A stretch of DNA of 64,000 bases from Branchiostoma floridae (GCF_000003815.2 NC_049991.1:11690917-11754916), one strand, 5' to 3'; positions 1-14,631 are shown, counted from the stretch's first letter. Made by a program: numbers and translations. The notes: generated by a model not told the origin, from the sequence alone.

Positions 1-3000
1 TTCCAGAGAAACAACGAATTTTCCCGTTTTGTTTGTACTATAGATTTATGTGCTTTGTTGTCTTAACTTTTACATCAGACATCAAACAACTAACACTTAA
101 ACATCAGGCATCATATTCCAGTCATCAAATCAAGGGGCACACAAATCTAATCTCGGTCACTCAAATGTCAGGGATCGTCGTCTAGTAAAGAAAAGACTAG
201 TCTACCAGTAGAACATATTGATCTATAGAGCAACTAATTTACTTAATAATTGATGCAAACCTTCGTCAGATAGCTATAGCTAAGCTAAGTTTGCTAAATA
301 AGTAATATGCTAAATCGCCACCAGAGCTGCTGCATCAAACGATGCAATGATAGCCGGGAACATATGGAGGGCGGCTATTTTCATCGGCAGTCTGATGATG
401 ACATATAGGTACGGTTAGCTTATAACGCCTGGAGTTATGTCCAAAAACAGTATCTAACAGAATACAAAGTGTCCGAGATTAAGAAAATCTATAAGTGTCG
501 GGACTTTGGCTTGAGGACTCGAGCCAGATAAAAAGACCTTGCAAAGGGAGATACTGCCCTTCCAAAGCAGCTGTTATTGGATCTTGCGTATCATTCTGAT
601 CTCCATTGTTATGGATTTTAGCCTTCAGGACAATGGTCAAATATCACAAATGCACACTCTGTTGGAGTCACAATGGTCACTGAACAATCTTTACAGGCAG
701 CTTGTGTACCAGTCAGTTTTTTATTTATTGGCTTGGCTGTTCATCCAGGGCAGCTCAACTTGGCTAGACTGTGGCTATAACAAAGGGCTAGCCCTGCTAA
801 CAAAAACAGAGACAATTCAAAATGAGCTTGAGAAGGACTTTTCTCGTCCTTCGAAAGAATCCAGTACTGTTAATGGCTCTATGGGCCTTGTTTTGTGGTG
901 AACTTCAAGTTGATAAAAAAACTTCCAAATAAGTCATGACTAGTAGGACGTCTATAAAGGTGAGACAGATTTGAGAGGGTTTTAGATTTCAGGTAGCATC
1001 CGCTACCTTTCATTACTAAACAATAGGACAAAACAACAAGTATTTTCTTTGTTGAATACCTGGTTAGACAGTCCAGTAGTCACTGGCGAAAAGAAGTTGA
1101 TGCTATATATGAAAAATATGAAAGTTCCAAAAACCTCCCCAATCTCTTGAGCAAGTATTCCCTTCCTTTGGGATATGCTTTCCACGCTAAGGAAGCTTCC
1201 CTGGCGTTATTGATCTCCTTGATATGTCCAACGTCTCGCATGATTGATGATAAAGCACATGGCGAAAAGGGTCAGCATTTTCAGAGATGGCTACATATTG
1301 CGCACCTATGGAAAGTGGAAGAACATTCTTCACCCTTCAGAGAATTTCCCGGGGACTTACTTTTGCTGAGTGTCCGATCTGGAGGAAATAATGGGAATGC
1401 ATTAGACGAGAAAGTTGCGTAATTCAGTGTTGCCGAGTGCTGGTAACTTTCCTTTTAGTCTAACAAATGTGCGAAGTCTTCTTTACGCATCAACGATAGT
1501 CTTCCCGAGTAGACAATCTGACCATTGCAGTGTGGACTGCAGTTACGTGGTATGCAAGGGTGATCCCTGTATCAAATAGCCGATGAAATTGTCCTGGATA
1601 CCCTACCTCAAACACATTTCTGACGCACCAGCAACCATTTTAACTTGCATAGAAAGGTTAAGTGTAATGGAAAAAATAGGAGGATCTCAGTAAAGTTCTG
1701 CATCATTGATACATTCAAGCCCTAGGTCAACTATGACGTGGGGAGTGATCTATCTGTATACAGCTTATTCCATTCCTTCGTGAACGTTACTTTAATCAGT
1801 TCCCAAGGTGCCCCTGGTCACGCGCTTTTACAACAAACTGGCCTTTAGGACTGCAATAAAGCGCCCTGCAATACTGTTACTAAGTGCCCTTTATTACCCT
1901 TACTGTGTGCTTGGGCAGTTTGGTTATTACGTGTAAGACATGGATAGACCCTGGGGTGACTTAGATATCTTTATATGTCTGTGGCATGTTTTTTAGGGAG
2001 ACATGCCCATTTCAGGAGTAACGGGAGCTTTTGCTGCACGTGAACCTGAGCCTACTACGACACAACAGTATCATCAAATAATCGAATAAAAAACACATAA
2101 TGAAAGCTCCACATAGCCGTGATTAGGGACAAACTGACAACTTTTACTCGTCTTGCCACTGTTGCCCTTTGTTAAAAAAGTATAGACGGCATCCTTTGTA
2201 CAGAACGCCAATCGTTGAACTAGCGTGGCGATAACAGTATCATTAGCCTTCTTTTGTTGTACTTAGGACATCCTTCTTCTATCGACACAGTTAGGCTGTC
2301 CACTCCCAAACGGCCATAAAGCGATGGACCTGCCATTGCTGATTCCAATCAGACGTTAGAAGGGAACGTTAACATTTTCTGACTGGGTAAGCGGCATTGT
2401 TTGAGAAACGAGGCAATAAGAACACGTTCTGGTCATCATTTAACACTGGAGGACACTGCGAAATATGGCTGAGCAAGCAACGAGATGGGAAACATCTGTT
2501 CACCCCAACACAAAGTCAATATGTCGATGCTCAGTGATAAATAACATCCTTTCATCGACTCTTTCTTTCAGTAGAACCCAGGCATGGCGGATGAGTTCAG
2601 TGGATAAAGGAGAAACTCAGAGAATGGAATTTGAATTAAGCTTCAGTGAGTCTAATGGACAAAACAAACCATTGCGACAATGAATAACCGTTACGTTAGA
2701 AGCCATTATGTCATGTCATTTCCTTAGACCAAGTCAATGACAAGACGTGCAGAACTTACTTGGCAGAAGTTTAGCGCTATATCTCATCCTATGTTGATAT
2801 AGTACAGCAATTTAACTTCCATATTTTCTATATTCAACACTTATTTTTTGTGCTAGACGTTTATTGCAATCCCGCGAATAGTAAAACCCATATCCCATAT
2901 AGTATGCAATTCTAATAAAGAATATCCTACCTCTGGAGGGCTATTTATATTACATATTTATGCGCGTCAGATTGTTACCTAAATGTAGGACACCAGCTCA

Positions 3001-3657
3001 GCCTCTTAAGTGTGTGATTGCCTCAAGCCATTCCTCTCCAAAGTGCCGATGATCTGACCCAAGGTTGTCATTGAGTTAGCATTGGTTTATCAAATATTGA
3101 AGGCAGATGATATTGAAATAAATCGACGGCTATTTAGTTAATAAAAACACGGATACATCTTTGACGATGGTAGGTAAATGCTACATTACCCACTTCCGGC
3201 TTTGTTAACTTTGGGATAGATAGATCCGTAAAATTCAACATGCTTCTTCGGAACAGCTTTCCTCTACTAGGAGAGATAGAGAAAACTTGCAACGACTCAA
3301 CAAAATGTTTAGGAGAACTAGTCCCCGTCGCTTTGATGGATAACATCCTCCGGGAACCAAAAAATTGATGCGAGCTTGCGGAAAAAAAGTTTGGCCAAAA
3401 ATACGTTGACTTCATTTTGACATATAAGTAGTCTTGACTTCATTTTGAAATATAAGTAGTCAGGAAGGTTGAACAACTGGCCTTACAACACAGTATGGAA
3501 TACTAAACATAGATTTTTCTTTTCTTTTTATCTCACGTACTCACGTATTCTTCAAGGTTTTGACCTTATGACCTTAGAAGTATGATTGCTATCTATCTAT
3601 CTATCACGAACAAGTCAAAACAAGCAAACAAGCTAACGGTGATCCCTGTGCCCACAG
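1..3657. other. 5' spacer or intron, no recognisable gene
   Basis: This stretch is AT-rich and holds only short open frames without recognisable domains or convincing splice sites. It may contain the missing first (signal-peptide) exon of the receptor gene that follows, but I could not find one: no ATG-led hydrophobic segment ending in a donor of the right phase stands out. Around 3330-3420 a segment resembles one end of the transposon inserted at 33461-34334 (the reverse complement of its 3' terminus), so part of this region is transposon debris. Confidence 0.5.
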
Positions 3658-5699
3658 GAAATGACACCAGGTTGTACCGCCACCTGTTCAACCATTACAA
3701 CAAGGCGCTGAGACCAACCAGCGGGCCGGAGGACATTCTGATGGTGGAGATAGGGGTCACGCTGACGCACATCATCGACATGGTGAGATTATTGCTCATG
3801 ATTTGTTGCACAGGGGCATGACCTAATATTGAACCATTGCATCGGACGTCATACCTCTTCTAAACTTGGTACATAAGACTTGCGCTCGGGATTTATGGAC
3901 CAACCTTTGAACCAAGGCCAACTTTTTCTCCTCCTTGTTGCCTGATTGCAATCTCGTGTCCCACTTTTCACGGCTTTCATAATTGATTCTCGGAACGACT
4001 GCTAGGACTTAGTTTCGATTTTCCGTCTCAGTCCATGGGGTTATTTTCACAGCTTCCTGTAAATGTATTGACTTTGTACAGGTGTTTACAGTTTTCTTTG
4101 GTTGGCTTTATTGATTATCATACTATATACATTACTTCTGGGAAAAGAACCACCTTGCAAGAGCGAGTTTTGCCACAATTCCACTTAAGATACGAAACAA
4201 GGAGAATGCAGCTAAGTCTTAGACTATTATCTTTTGAAAAAGCCTTTGACAATTGATCCTAAGCATTCAGCCAGATAAAACGTCTGATGTCTGTGATTTT
4301 TAAATGAGCTTCTGCAATACCACTGTTATCTGCGTTTTAAGTGTTATGTGTGATCGGTTGGGAACTCTAGACGCTGTACGTCCCTTGCAAACTCAAGACG
4401 CTGTAAGTCCCATGCAAACTCTCGACGCTGTAGGTCCCCTGCTGTTCTGATAAGTCCTACCTCATCATCCAGCAATTCTGACCTAAATAGGAAGTAGACC
4501 TGATAAGTCCTATAACCCCATCGGAAGATTATTTTCACATTAATCATGCACGAAACCTCGTTCTGGCACTTGTCAATGTTCTCTTGGCGTTTGGCCACCC
4601 GCCGAACACCCTCCTCTGGTGGGGTAATTAAACACACAGGAGTATGGCAGAGTCGTGAGCGGAATCACTAAATGTTGTGTAACTTTCCTCCAACTTTGAA
4701 ACTTGTCACTTTCCATGGTATCGACATAATTGAAGGCCTTCCATTAGACCTTAGCTGTTTTGCCATTTCTTTGACCTTTTCAATTTATTTGATCATTCAC
4801 ACTATTAGATAAAGAAAGAATGGAGCTTTAGGAATTATCTGCTGCATTTTTCTAAGAATGACCATGCGCTTGGGTACGCGGTAGTTGTATCAACTGACCG
4901 TTGCCAAGCCAAACTATCAGAAGTATAGAGCGGGAGAGATCTATCAAAACGTGGAAACAATATGGATAACGAAAACAGCAACACTGACTCATCACTAGTA
5001 AAAGATAAGTATGCTAAACTTTGCCATAAGCGGGCTGCGGGAACAATATGTGTGCAATTCTTCTTCTTCAATTCCTTTGTGACGGGATGAAAGTTACTGC
5101 ACCATGCATATTTGCCTGAATCCGTGAGTAGCGTATGCGCACAATATATCATATGAAGTAAGTAAAACCCTATGAAGCGTCTGAGTGCCTTTAATGATCT
5201 TTTAATGACGATGAAGTACATGGCAAAGTACCAAGGGTGGACAGATTTATCAGCTTAATCGTCACGAGACCATCATGCTTTTCCGGATCACGTAGCACCG
5301 TAAATAACAGCAGTGTGCCCACCGTGCAATATCCTAACTCTTCAACCTTAATGGAAAAGATACCAATCTCACGATTGCTACTGGCGTGGTGCCTGGTGCG
5401 ATTATTAATGCATGTTTGGTTCCTCCAAAGGGACTTCACAAAGGTTTCACGGCCTGTCCAACACACAGACAAGCTGTTGACTGTAAAACAATTGTACAGA
5501 CAGACTCGTATTATATGCCTAAAATCATGTGTTTAACACAATTTCTAAACATAATTACACTAATGAAAGGGGGGAAGGAATATGAAGAGAAAGTTTTCCC
5601 ACATGGTCATAAGGCGTTTTTGAGTGTACATTCCTTCTACTAGAGGCGACGGTCGAGAAACCACAGAGTGACTAAATATTCAACAGATCGCTCAACTCA

Positions 5700-5783
<84 letters not shown>

Positions 5784-8700
5784 CGTGCGTTTAATCATAG
5801 TCTTACATATTGCGTCATATTTCAATTTTGAAATCAAGGGTCAAACAAAGCTAATTTTGGTCTCTGTACTACTGTTCAGCGATCCACGTCTAGTGGAAGG
5901 GGCCTAAACGACGGCAATGACCTGAGAAAAGGACAAGCATGATTGAAGTATACATCAAATGAGAGAGCAAAGCAAGCTTAAGCCTTGATATAATCATTGG
6001 TCAGTGCATGTATCATTACTCTCACCCCTGTGACTCAATAATTGCTTTTATTCCTGCCCAGAACGAAAAGCACCAGACTCTGACAGCAAACATCTGGATG
6101 ACAATGGTAAGTAATGGCACCAATGGCTTCATTTCAGTACCTCGAAAATAGATCAAAATAAATCAAATGATAATGACTTCATAAAACAACTGTAAGGTAG
6201 CCACTTAAGCCTGACTCCATATAAACGATGATGGGCTTTTTCTTTTGAAAAATCGATCCATCGTCTATTTCAGGACCACCTGGTTGACAATTAGGTCAAC
6301 ATAGTGCCTCGACTGCGTCAAAAAACCATGTGATCAAACTAGAAGTTTGGGAGAAAGGCGATTCGGACGATTTGATCTTTGCAGCTCATTAGTTTGAAGA
6401 TTCTGATGTACAAATTAGAAGTAGAAGTTGTCATGGGAGGTGCCCCAGGTCTCAGAAGTTGCTCCATATCAGGTGAGTGTGTGGAAGGGATCAATACGAG
6501 CTGTCCATGGGGAAATCACACATCACGGGTGAGAGCCAGGATGAGTTATTATGACCGGCGTTTTCACATGGGAGTTCGTCATTAAGTCGTAGATGAGTGT
6601 CTTGAAGCTAATCACACCTGAGGGGATATATGTGAATCGCGTTGAGCTTAAAATGCGGGTAGTCCGTAATCTCCAAGCAGATCCTACGATGGAATAAGAT
6701 AGTACTAAACTGGCCAAGGAGTGTTGTCAGCTAAGAGGTGTGCATTTGCCATGTAGTCCCGGTAGCGAAACACAATCCTAAGCCGGCTTCACTCCTCTAC
6801 CAGCTTTTGATACTATCTTATGCTACCGTAGGATCTGCTTGGAGATTAGGGAGTCCGGACCGTGGGTCTCCAAACGTTCCTTATATATCGACAAGCAATT
6901 TCTTTGTATTCACAGTCTTTAACGTTTTCAACAATTAATTAGGCAATAGTAATGTAAAACTAGGTAGCTGAAACTCTGTACTGATAACTTGCCTCATCAT
7001 TCAAGCACAGGTGAGCATAAATTAACACAAATGCACAATAGTTAGGTTCAATATATTACCTCAAATTGTATTAAACATCTGCTGTTCTTGTGATAAATAT
7101 TAGGTCAAATGACCAATAATTTAGCATGCAGATTTGTTCACAAACACATCGTAATTTTTTATGGTGGGCCGACAGATTTGCACAATTACAGCAGTACAGT
7201 TCGTCACTGTCCTTTTGCATCCCTCTTATAGCGTTACTACGTTATGGGCCACAAAGTGATAAAAATATGTATGCAATTGTTTATTTTTTTAGTATCCCTA
7301 TTGTGGACAGAATCTTTGCTGAACAATGATATAAATCAATAGAACAGCAGTCATTGGAACAGTTACGTTGAATGGAAGTAGTCGATTGACCGTTTAGCCA
7401 AATGAAGGCGTATTATGTACAATCACACCAGTCCAATATGTATCCTATTACATGGATACTTTTATTGACCACTACAAATCAAGCACTGAATAATCAATTG
7501 TATTCCACAGAAGTATATTAAACAGGTGTGTCGTGCTATTCGGGCTATGTAAGCGTACCGGCTCGACGGCGTCAAAAGTGCACAGGAATCACGCTATTCC
7601 TTTTTTGGGTATTACCCGATATGGACCCACTAATTTTTAATTCCATAACTTCCAATACGGCAAAAGTGCATTTGTCAAAATCTAGCGTATTGGTGATAAC
7701 TAACTGATACGAATTGTCTGTCGAGTTTTCTGTTGTGGCATACTGTATATCATACTCGCACCTTGTTATGTTATAACATATGCAGTACGTGTGTGGTCCA
7801 CAGGCTTGGAACGACTCTCACCTGACGTGGGAACCAGAGGACTTCGGAGGATTCAAGGCTCTCACTCTACCGGCAGGCGAGATATGGAAACCCGACATCG
7901 TCTTGTATCAAAAGTGCGTGCGGTGGTTTCTTCAGAGAAGTTTTGTGGGATGTTTGTCTCTCTGTTGTTGCCATCGATGTCTCATTTGTACAATGCGGTT
8001 TTGGTTTTTCATTTCTAATGCCATTTTTATGCCAGGGTCACCTGTCTAAACCGGGGCCCGGTCGGGGTGTTTGCGTTGTCTCTCTATCATACTTTTTTGT
8101 TACCGCAAACTGCCAGGCCGAGCACCGGCTTGGGAATAGGGTCCTGACATAAGCAGCCATGCGTTCTATTTGTCACCAGTTCATGTAACTTTCCATTCTG
8201 AGTTGTATCCGTTGCTAGCTGTAATTCTTGAATGTTGTGTCTGTATGTATCTTTTTCTGTATAGCAGGTATAACCACCATCCGGCCATCAGTTCACAGAG
8301 TGTCATATGATGTTACCAGCAATAACTTCAATGACTAACCTTACAATGAAACGTATAACTTTAACTAGAGTTCGGCGACCTCATACCTCCATGAAAATTT
8401 AGAGCTTTTGTAAATTTCATGCAATTGACTAATACATTAACATAATTTATGCGTGTTGTTGTTCATCATTGACTAACGTACACATGTCACAAGTATTCCA
8501 ATCATTGGACTTAAAGCGGCTTTGCAATTTTTACATAAATTATGCAAATAAGTTCCTCATTACCATATTTGGTTTCTGCTTATATTCCATCTATCATAAT
8601 TAATAAGTGTTACATTTATTGAAGTCCAGTTATTAGTAATAATGGTATTATACAATTTCCTCATTAATTATGCAAATAAGGTCCTCATTTGCATAACATG

Positions 8701-11362
8701 TATATCATTATGAACACCTTTGCCTAAGCTACCTGCACTCCTAAACTGATGCCAATCCGTCAATCCTTTCTGCAGTTATCCACTTTGGAATGTCTTGACA
8801 AAAACGCCCCTGCAGTTCCGAAATTACATGTTAGGGGGCTGAAATCTGCCCCACTTTGTCATGTCACTGCAAGCTATCTACCACCCAAATGTCAAGACTA
8901 TATCATGTCCGGGACAAGAGATACATTGAAAAAACTGCCATGATAGAATATTCTCATCAATTATGCAAATTTACTCCTATTTTGCATAATTGGTATCTTA
9001 TCTTGTACAACATTGTCTAAGGTACCTACATACCAAAAATCATGAAAATCCATTGTTCCCTTCTTGAGTTATCCTCTTCAGAAGTTTTTGACAAAAATGC
9101 CCCTGCTATCCCAAACGTAGTCGGTAGGGGGCCAAAACTTATGTCACTTATTCCTGAGCACAAGAGCTATCTAACACTCAAAAATCGTGACCATAGCGTG
9201 TTCAGAACACGAGATAGCAAAACCGGAAGTTGCACTGCAGTACCAAGGGAAGCCGCTAGGGGGCCCAAAATCTAATCACTTCTAGCTTTCACCGCACCCC
9301 ACTAACACACCAAGTATGAAACTAATCCATCCAGCCGTTCTTGAGTAATCTTGTTGACAGACAGACAGACAGACAGACAGAAACACACACACACAAACGC
9401 TGGGTAAAATATAACCTCCATGACATTTCATGGAGGTAATGACACTGCCAACCAGTTAGCTTTCACCTGTCTCTCACCATTGTCACTGAATTTGTGTGTC
9501 CCTTTGTGGATCTTCAGTGTCGATCCATACTTCAGCGGATGGTCAACGGACGACACGTACATCAAGGTCTACAGTACGGGCTACATCCTGTGGGAGATGC
9601 CCACCGTCACCATGTCTTCCTGTCATCTCGACGTCTCCAGCTTCCCGTTCGACTCACAGACCTGCGTCCTCAAGTTTGGACCCTGGATCCACAGCGGCAA
9701 GGAACTAGACATGCGAAGCATGGCTGATGAGGGAAGCCTGGAGAGCTTCATCGACCATCCTGAATGGGAAGTCGGCTCCTTCAAGGCAAAGCGTCACATG
9801 ATCTGGTACGGTGAAGACTTCAACATCGGAACGCCCTACGCAGACGTCACCTTCAAACTTGTACTCAAACGGAAGTCGACGTTCTACGTGTTCAACCTGT
9901 TGCTGCCGTGCCTGTTGCTGACGTTTGTTATGACGGCTACCTTCTTCTTACCGAGTAACTGTGGGGAGAAACTGTCCTTCGGGGTTTCACTCCTTCTGTC
10001 CATGGTGGTTTTCCAACTTGTGCTCACAGACGTACTCCCAGAGTCCGACAACTTGCCGTGGATAGGTAAGCATGAAAACACTCACTTTTCACTTTTAACG
10101 TTACTATGTAAGATAACTATTTTTCCAGGAAACAATGTATGTTTTACAAACTGACAGTCACATTCCAAACAAACTCCATGAAGATGTGGATGGCTATACT
10201 TGGTGCGTAAGTTTGCACCACATTCCCAACCTGTGTGAAACAATAAGGAAATTTTCATCCTTACGTCCACAGGAAGGTTTGTCATCATCACTATGATCCT
10301 AATGGCTGTCTCTCTCGGCATGTCGGTGTTCGTCATGTACGCCTGCGACTCGTCCATGGGAGCGCGCACCATACCGGACTGGTCCAGAAAGGTTCGTTCT
10401 CTTCCTCCCCTCTCATGATCTATCTTGTCTGTCTGTGTCTCTCTCTCATTGTCCACATCTCTCTCATGAGACAAGAGTCATGTAGACAAGAGAGAGTACA
10501 GAACAATTCTATATTTGTTTCCTGTGTAACAATTTGAATAACAAGGGGCTTCGCTATTCGTACAAGTGTTCTCTGTAATTTCAAGGAAATAGTTTTTTTA
10601 AGGTTTTTAGTTCCAATAGCACCTGTGCTCGTCAGGGATGTATCCCCGGTCGGGTCCCGCAGTCACAACTCTGTCCCAGTGGACTGCCGGATGCCACGGG
10701 TGTACCTCTCAGTGTGCTTAAGATTAGCATACGTTACTGGGTCCTGGGTTCATTTTAAGTCCGACTTAAATTCAACCCGGGCCTCGGCCGAGCCCAAATA
10801 CCCGGGGCCACAAGGTGTCCCATGGGGGCCACGTAGATATCACGCCCGGAAATGCTAAAACACAGTCCGTGGGCTGCCCGACAGGGCCCCCTTTTCCGAT
10901 TGGGACCGTAGCCTAAAGCAGGGACGTCTGTTGCCTTTTTACCGTATGAAATAGCACGTGCGTTTCTGCCATGTCGCTCTGCAGGTGTTCCTGAAGTACG
11001 TGGCGACCCTACTGTTGATGGGGGACCTCTCCAAGCAGGGCATGGCGGAGTCTGCTGACTGCCAGGGAGAGTACAGCCCACCGGACCTGACCGCCCTCAA
11101 TAGTGTGGACAACAACAAGCACAACGACAACAACACCAACTCCAACGACAAGGCCACGTTAGCGCTCCATCACCTGGTGGACAATCTGCAGTGCGTGCAG
11201 CAGAACCTGGCGGGACTGCTGATGCACGCGCGGAGGATGGAGAAGAACAGGGCGCTGGAGAGGGAGTGGAGGAGCCTGGCCAAAGTGCTGGACCGCATCT
11301 GCATGCTGCTGTATCTGGTGACAGCAACTTCATGTTTAATCGCATTCGCCACGGAGGCCTGA
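3658..11362 (+). CDS. nicotinic-type Cys-loop receptor subunit (non-alpha), first exon missing
   Basis: Pentameric ligand-gated ion channel subunit of the plasma membrane. Exons seen: 3658-3782, 6062-6106 (45 bp), 7804-7913 (110 bp), 9518-10065, 10273-10391, 10985-11362 (stop). All phases join, giving about 441 residues. The small exons 2-4 have the classic vertebrate nicotinic-receptor pattern. Visible features: N-terminal LYRHLFNHYNKALRP, the NIWMTM segment, loop A region (IWKPDIVLY), the Cys-loop with 13 residues between cysteines (CHLDVSSFPFDSQTC), TM1 at FNLLLPCLLLTF, TM2 after GEK (the acidic residue there indicates a cation channel; no PAR motif of anion channels), TM3 from RFVIITMILM, a short Asn-rich cytoplasmic loop, and TM4 at the C-terminus. 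The vicinal CysCys of alpha subunits is absent from loop C (IWYGEDFNIGTPYADV), so this is a non-alpha type. The first exon with signal peptide was not found. The donor of the 110-bp exon is a weak GTGCGT. Confidence 0.9.
4369..4440. repeat. 27-bp tandem repeat, three units
   Basis: Three diverged units built on GACGCTGTAnGTCCC follow one another in the first visible intron of the receptor gene. No function is evident. Confidence 0.7.
5702..5799. repeat. (GT)n microsatellite
   Basis: Roughly 95 bases of GT dinucleotides ending in GTGC variants, in a receptor-gene intron. The long Cys-Val open frame across it is an artefact of the repeat. Confidence 0.98.
6657..6862. mobile_element. foldback (inverted-repeat) element in receptor intron
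   Basis: The left arm (6657-6733) and right arm (6780-6862) are inverted copies sharing AATCTCCAAGCAGATCCTAC, then a shared ATAAGATAGTA and a GAGTG motif, around a spacer of about 45 bp. The shape is that of a short non-autonomous foldback DNA transposon. No target duplication could be assigned. Confidence 0.65.
8430..9420. repeat. AT-rich array of ~290-bp units ending in (GACA)n
   Basis: At least two diverged units (about 8700-8985 and 8990-9300) share the order TATGCAAAT, CTAAG.TACCT, a TTGAGTTATCC-like motif, TTGACAAAAA.GCCCCTGC and TAGGGGGC. A partial third unit follows and ends in a (GACA)n microsatellite at 9355-9380. This layout, tandem cores followed by a tetranucleotide tract, resembles non-autonomous Helitron/Helentron-type elements such as bivalve pearl elements. 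That assignment is an inference. Confidence 0.6.
10600..10960. repeat. GC-rich block in last receptor intron, probably repeat
   Basis: A GC-rich block in the final intron of the receptor gene, unlike the AT-rich introns around it. It has no coding signature and looks like an inserted repeat of unknown type. It ends before the acceptor at 10984. Confidence 0.3.
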
Positions 11363-12573
11363 ACATTCGCATATATAGACATTGCATTAGACTCTACACC
11401 GGCGGAAAGCAACGATGGGGAAACAAACTGACAGGATCACAAAAGCTTAAGGCCACATGATTGTACATTCCATTTGGCAAAAGGAATATTTAGTTAGACA
11501 TGGGACGGACACCGTTACAATGGGTGCAGTCACGCTTCAACTATGATATCACAACAGATAGTAGCCTGGTAGGTCCGAGAAATACTACGATTAATATCAC
11601 CACATTCTCCAAAGATGACAGTGACTGTATGATATCATATTAGTCAGCATATATCCATGCTATCACGTAACTATGGTCTTGATGAATAGGTTAACTATCA
11701 AGAAATATCTTTAGAAGAGGTAACAAAGAAGACAGAAACAATACATAAATTATTTTGTCTGCTGATTATAGTTTAACCCTACTACATGATACTTGAGATC
11801 CCTGTATTTCATATCAGGGGAAATGGACATACTTTAGAGGAGTCTGTTAAGATATAAACATTGATAGCTTGTTGGATATGTCACGTGCTTTACCTTGTTG
11901 GTGTTCTTCAGGAACAGACATATGGTATATATGAAATAGATAATAATCGCTGCATAAACGGCAGCCAGTCTATCACACATATGCACCGAAATAGAGCCTT
12001 ACTATCATCTCCCATGATCATGAGAAACTGTAGTCCTACACAGCACCCTATAGCTATAGCTAGTAACGTTCGCAGATAAGGCTTTAACATACGGTTAGCA
12101 TGCTGGTCGGTTTTAACACCGCAGGGCTAAACAAAGCGTTGTTCTATCTTATCTCACCTATTATTCGTCATGCACACCAGAAACGAAACATGGAAGTGAG
12201 AATGATATCGATGACAGCCCTAATTCAAGAATTACAGACATGAAACCAAGACAATAAGATCGTGTATCAAGCAAACAATGTTTGGTGATGATAAACGCGA
12301 ACTGGGGGACTCAGAAACCCATTCCTCTATCAGGCTTCACCACTGTGCAACCAGACTTTGTAGGAACTCTTTCAGAGACAATCACTTTCCACAATTCTTA
12401 AACGAATTTTCAGACGACATAACTTTGATTGTAGAGAACTATTAACATTTGTCTCATTGTATCCTTGTTATTCTGTTAATTCTCGTGCGCATCATGTGTA
12501 AATGATTTTAGATGTTGAGATTTACAATGTAGCACTGTCGACCATTCAGTTGTTTTTAAACTGCCACAAACCA

Positions 12574-12579
12574 AATAAA
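12574..12579 (+). terminator. candidate polyadenylation signal of the receptor gene
   Basis: AATAAA about 1.2 kb past the receptor stop codon. The interval 11363-12573 shows no other coding signal and would be 3' untranslated sequence. Position only; no cleavage-site evidence. Confidence 0.35.
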
Positions 12580-14631
12580 GCTCTAATATTATCTTAGTCT
12601 ATTTTTGTCGAAATATGAAAATGCACACTACCACTTTATCGAATTCTTTCTTAAGTAAGCTTCTGTACGTGCTGTAATTAATACAATACGTTTGCAACAA
12701 TAGATTACATAAATATGTACAAAAATAAATACATGAGAGGTGAAACGATGACTATTAAACATTTGAACAAAGCTTATTATATGCATTATAATAATATGTG
12801 TATACAAGCCATTTCCTGAAGACGGCAAAAAGTATTGAGTCTAAAATAACTGCTTTAAAAAAAACCTATATAGCTAGTGCACGTGCCTGCATATCAACTT
12901 GACTGTTCTGCATTGACTGGTCATAAGATGACTCAGTTCAAGCGTGTTACTTGATGGTTGGATATAAAAGTCTCGTTTGCTTCCTGGCCATCAAAGTTAT
13001 GGCTGTAACACATAAACGTTACCAATAACGTCAGCATACCTCACAAGCGTCTAATCCTAACACGAACTAAATGTTCTGCTGCATAGTGTCTAAGTCAGCT
13101 TAAGCCTACTACAATGGCTGCCATAATTAAAGCGAAATGGCATAGTTCCAGGCCGAACTTCCCCAGCCTGAAGCTAGTTTTATGAGTTCAAACCAAAGAG
13201 GACCACACTTAACCACTTGGCAAGCCTCCAGTACTCATGGTTGCAAAGGTGCGCAGTAACTAATACCTATTCATCAATCATGCACCAAAGTTTAACTGTA
13301 CTGAGCACATGTGTCAAAAGTTAGACATGAAAACTGTCTCCAAGGTACTCCAAAGAGGCGCCAAGAAACCGTTTCCCAGACATGCATAAGTCCAGCCCAT
13401 TACCTTATACCTGAAAACTGTCGCATTCTTTGCCCATGGGTCGATATGGAATCTCGAGAGAGTGAGAGACTAGAGGATAGGGATCATTGGATCTGGAGAG
13501 ATGTGAAGCTTGATTTATGCACAGCTGTGTTGGCCAGTATCCGTCAGCCTTGCAATCTAGTGCTATAATTTTGTTTTGCGGGAAGAAGGGTCAATGAAGT
13601 TTGCGCGGGATGTTTTAAGTTCGCGGTTGAATCTGTAGCTAGGTAGTAATTCGCGGCGACTTGAATTCGCGGCTAGCCTGACTAAATCGCGCTTCTACCA
13701 GCCGGCCCTGCATTTGTCAGTCAGCCAACAACACAGGCGAGAGGTAACCACTAAAACCGCTAAGATAAAATCACCACAAACATTTTGGGATTGACGGCTT
13801 GGGAAGATGGCAGACAAAGGAGACTTGTGCGTAAAAGATTTCCCGAACATCTATCAAACAAAGGGTTAGGGGACGTTGTCCACAACAAATGTAAAAAGTG
13901 GTTACATTAAAAGCAATTGCAATGCATAGAAAATTCCTTTATGCGGTGAATCTTCCTTCGCAATTTGTTGGTCTTCATCATTGCGGAATTCTATTGATCA
14001 AAGTGTCACTCGTTGGGTAAATGATTCAAGGTGAAATATTAGAACTTGACCTATGTCTTATGTATAATTTATCGTGTGAACTTACTGCGATACATGTCAC
14101 AATACCTTCTGAAATCAAATCAATTATTTAGTTTCATTAACGTGTTTGGTTGACCAAATCGCCAATGCCCCGTGAAGTTAATTTAATTCAAAAACGCTTC
14201 ATATATCGATGTACGCGTAACCAGTACATATGGGTTGGCAGATGAGACGCAATCACTCTTCTGTAATAACATTTCTTCAGTCATTCTAAGAAAACGATAA
14301 ATACACGTAAACTGTACCTCATTATCGACGAGTGAAAATATGATGAAGACAAAAGGAGTCACTACGCCTGGAGTTCTGCAGTTCAACAAATTCCTGCTAG
14401 AGGCATTACTGAACGGTAACATTATCCTGGAAGATACTGAAAACTTCTTCATATCTTCGCCAAATTATCTTGACCTTTACATTTTTTTTACCTTTATAAC
14501 TGTTTCTCATTGATTATGCAAATAAGGTATTCATTTACATAAATTGTATCATAGCTTTTCTCCACTAAATAACAGACTGAGGTTGCCCCAAGTATCAACA
14601 TTTGATAAGTCTATTCTAGCATTTACCGTCA

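Noticed and set aside
539-901. 120-codon frame near the window start
   Set aside because: No domain, no flanking splice sites or promoter, and composition like the surrounding AT-rich DNA.
5668-5907. 79-codon frame rich in Cys-Val
   Set aside because: It is the translation of the (GT)n microsatellite.
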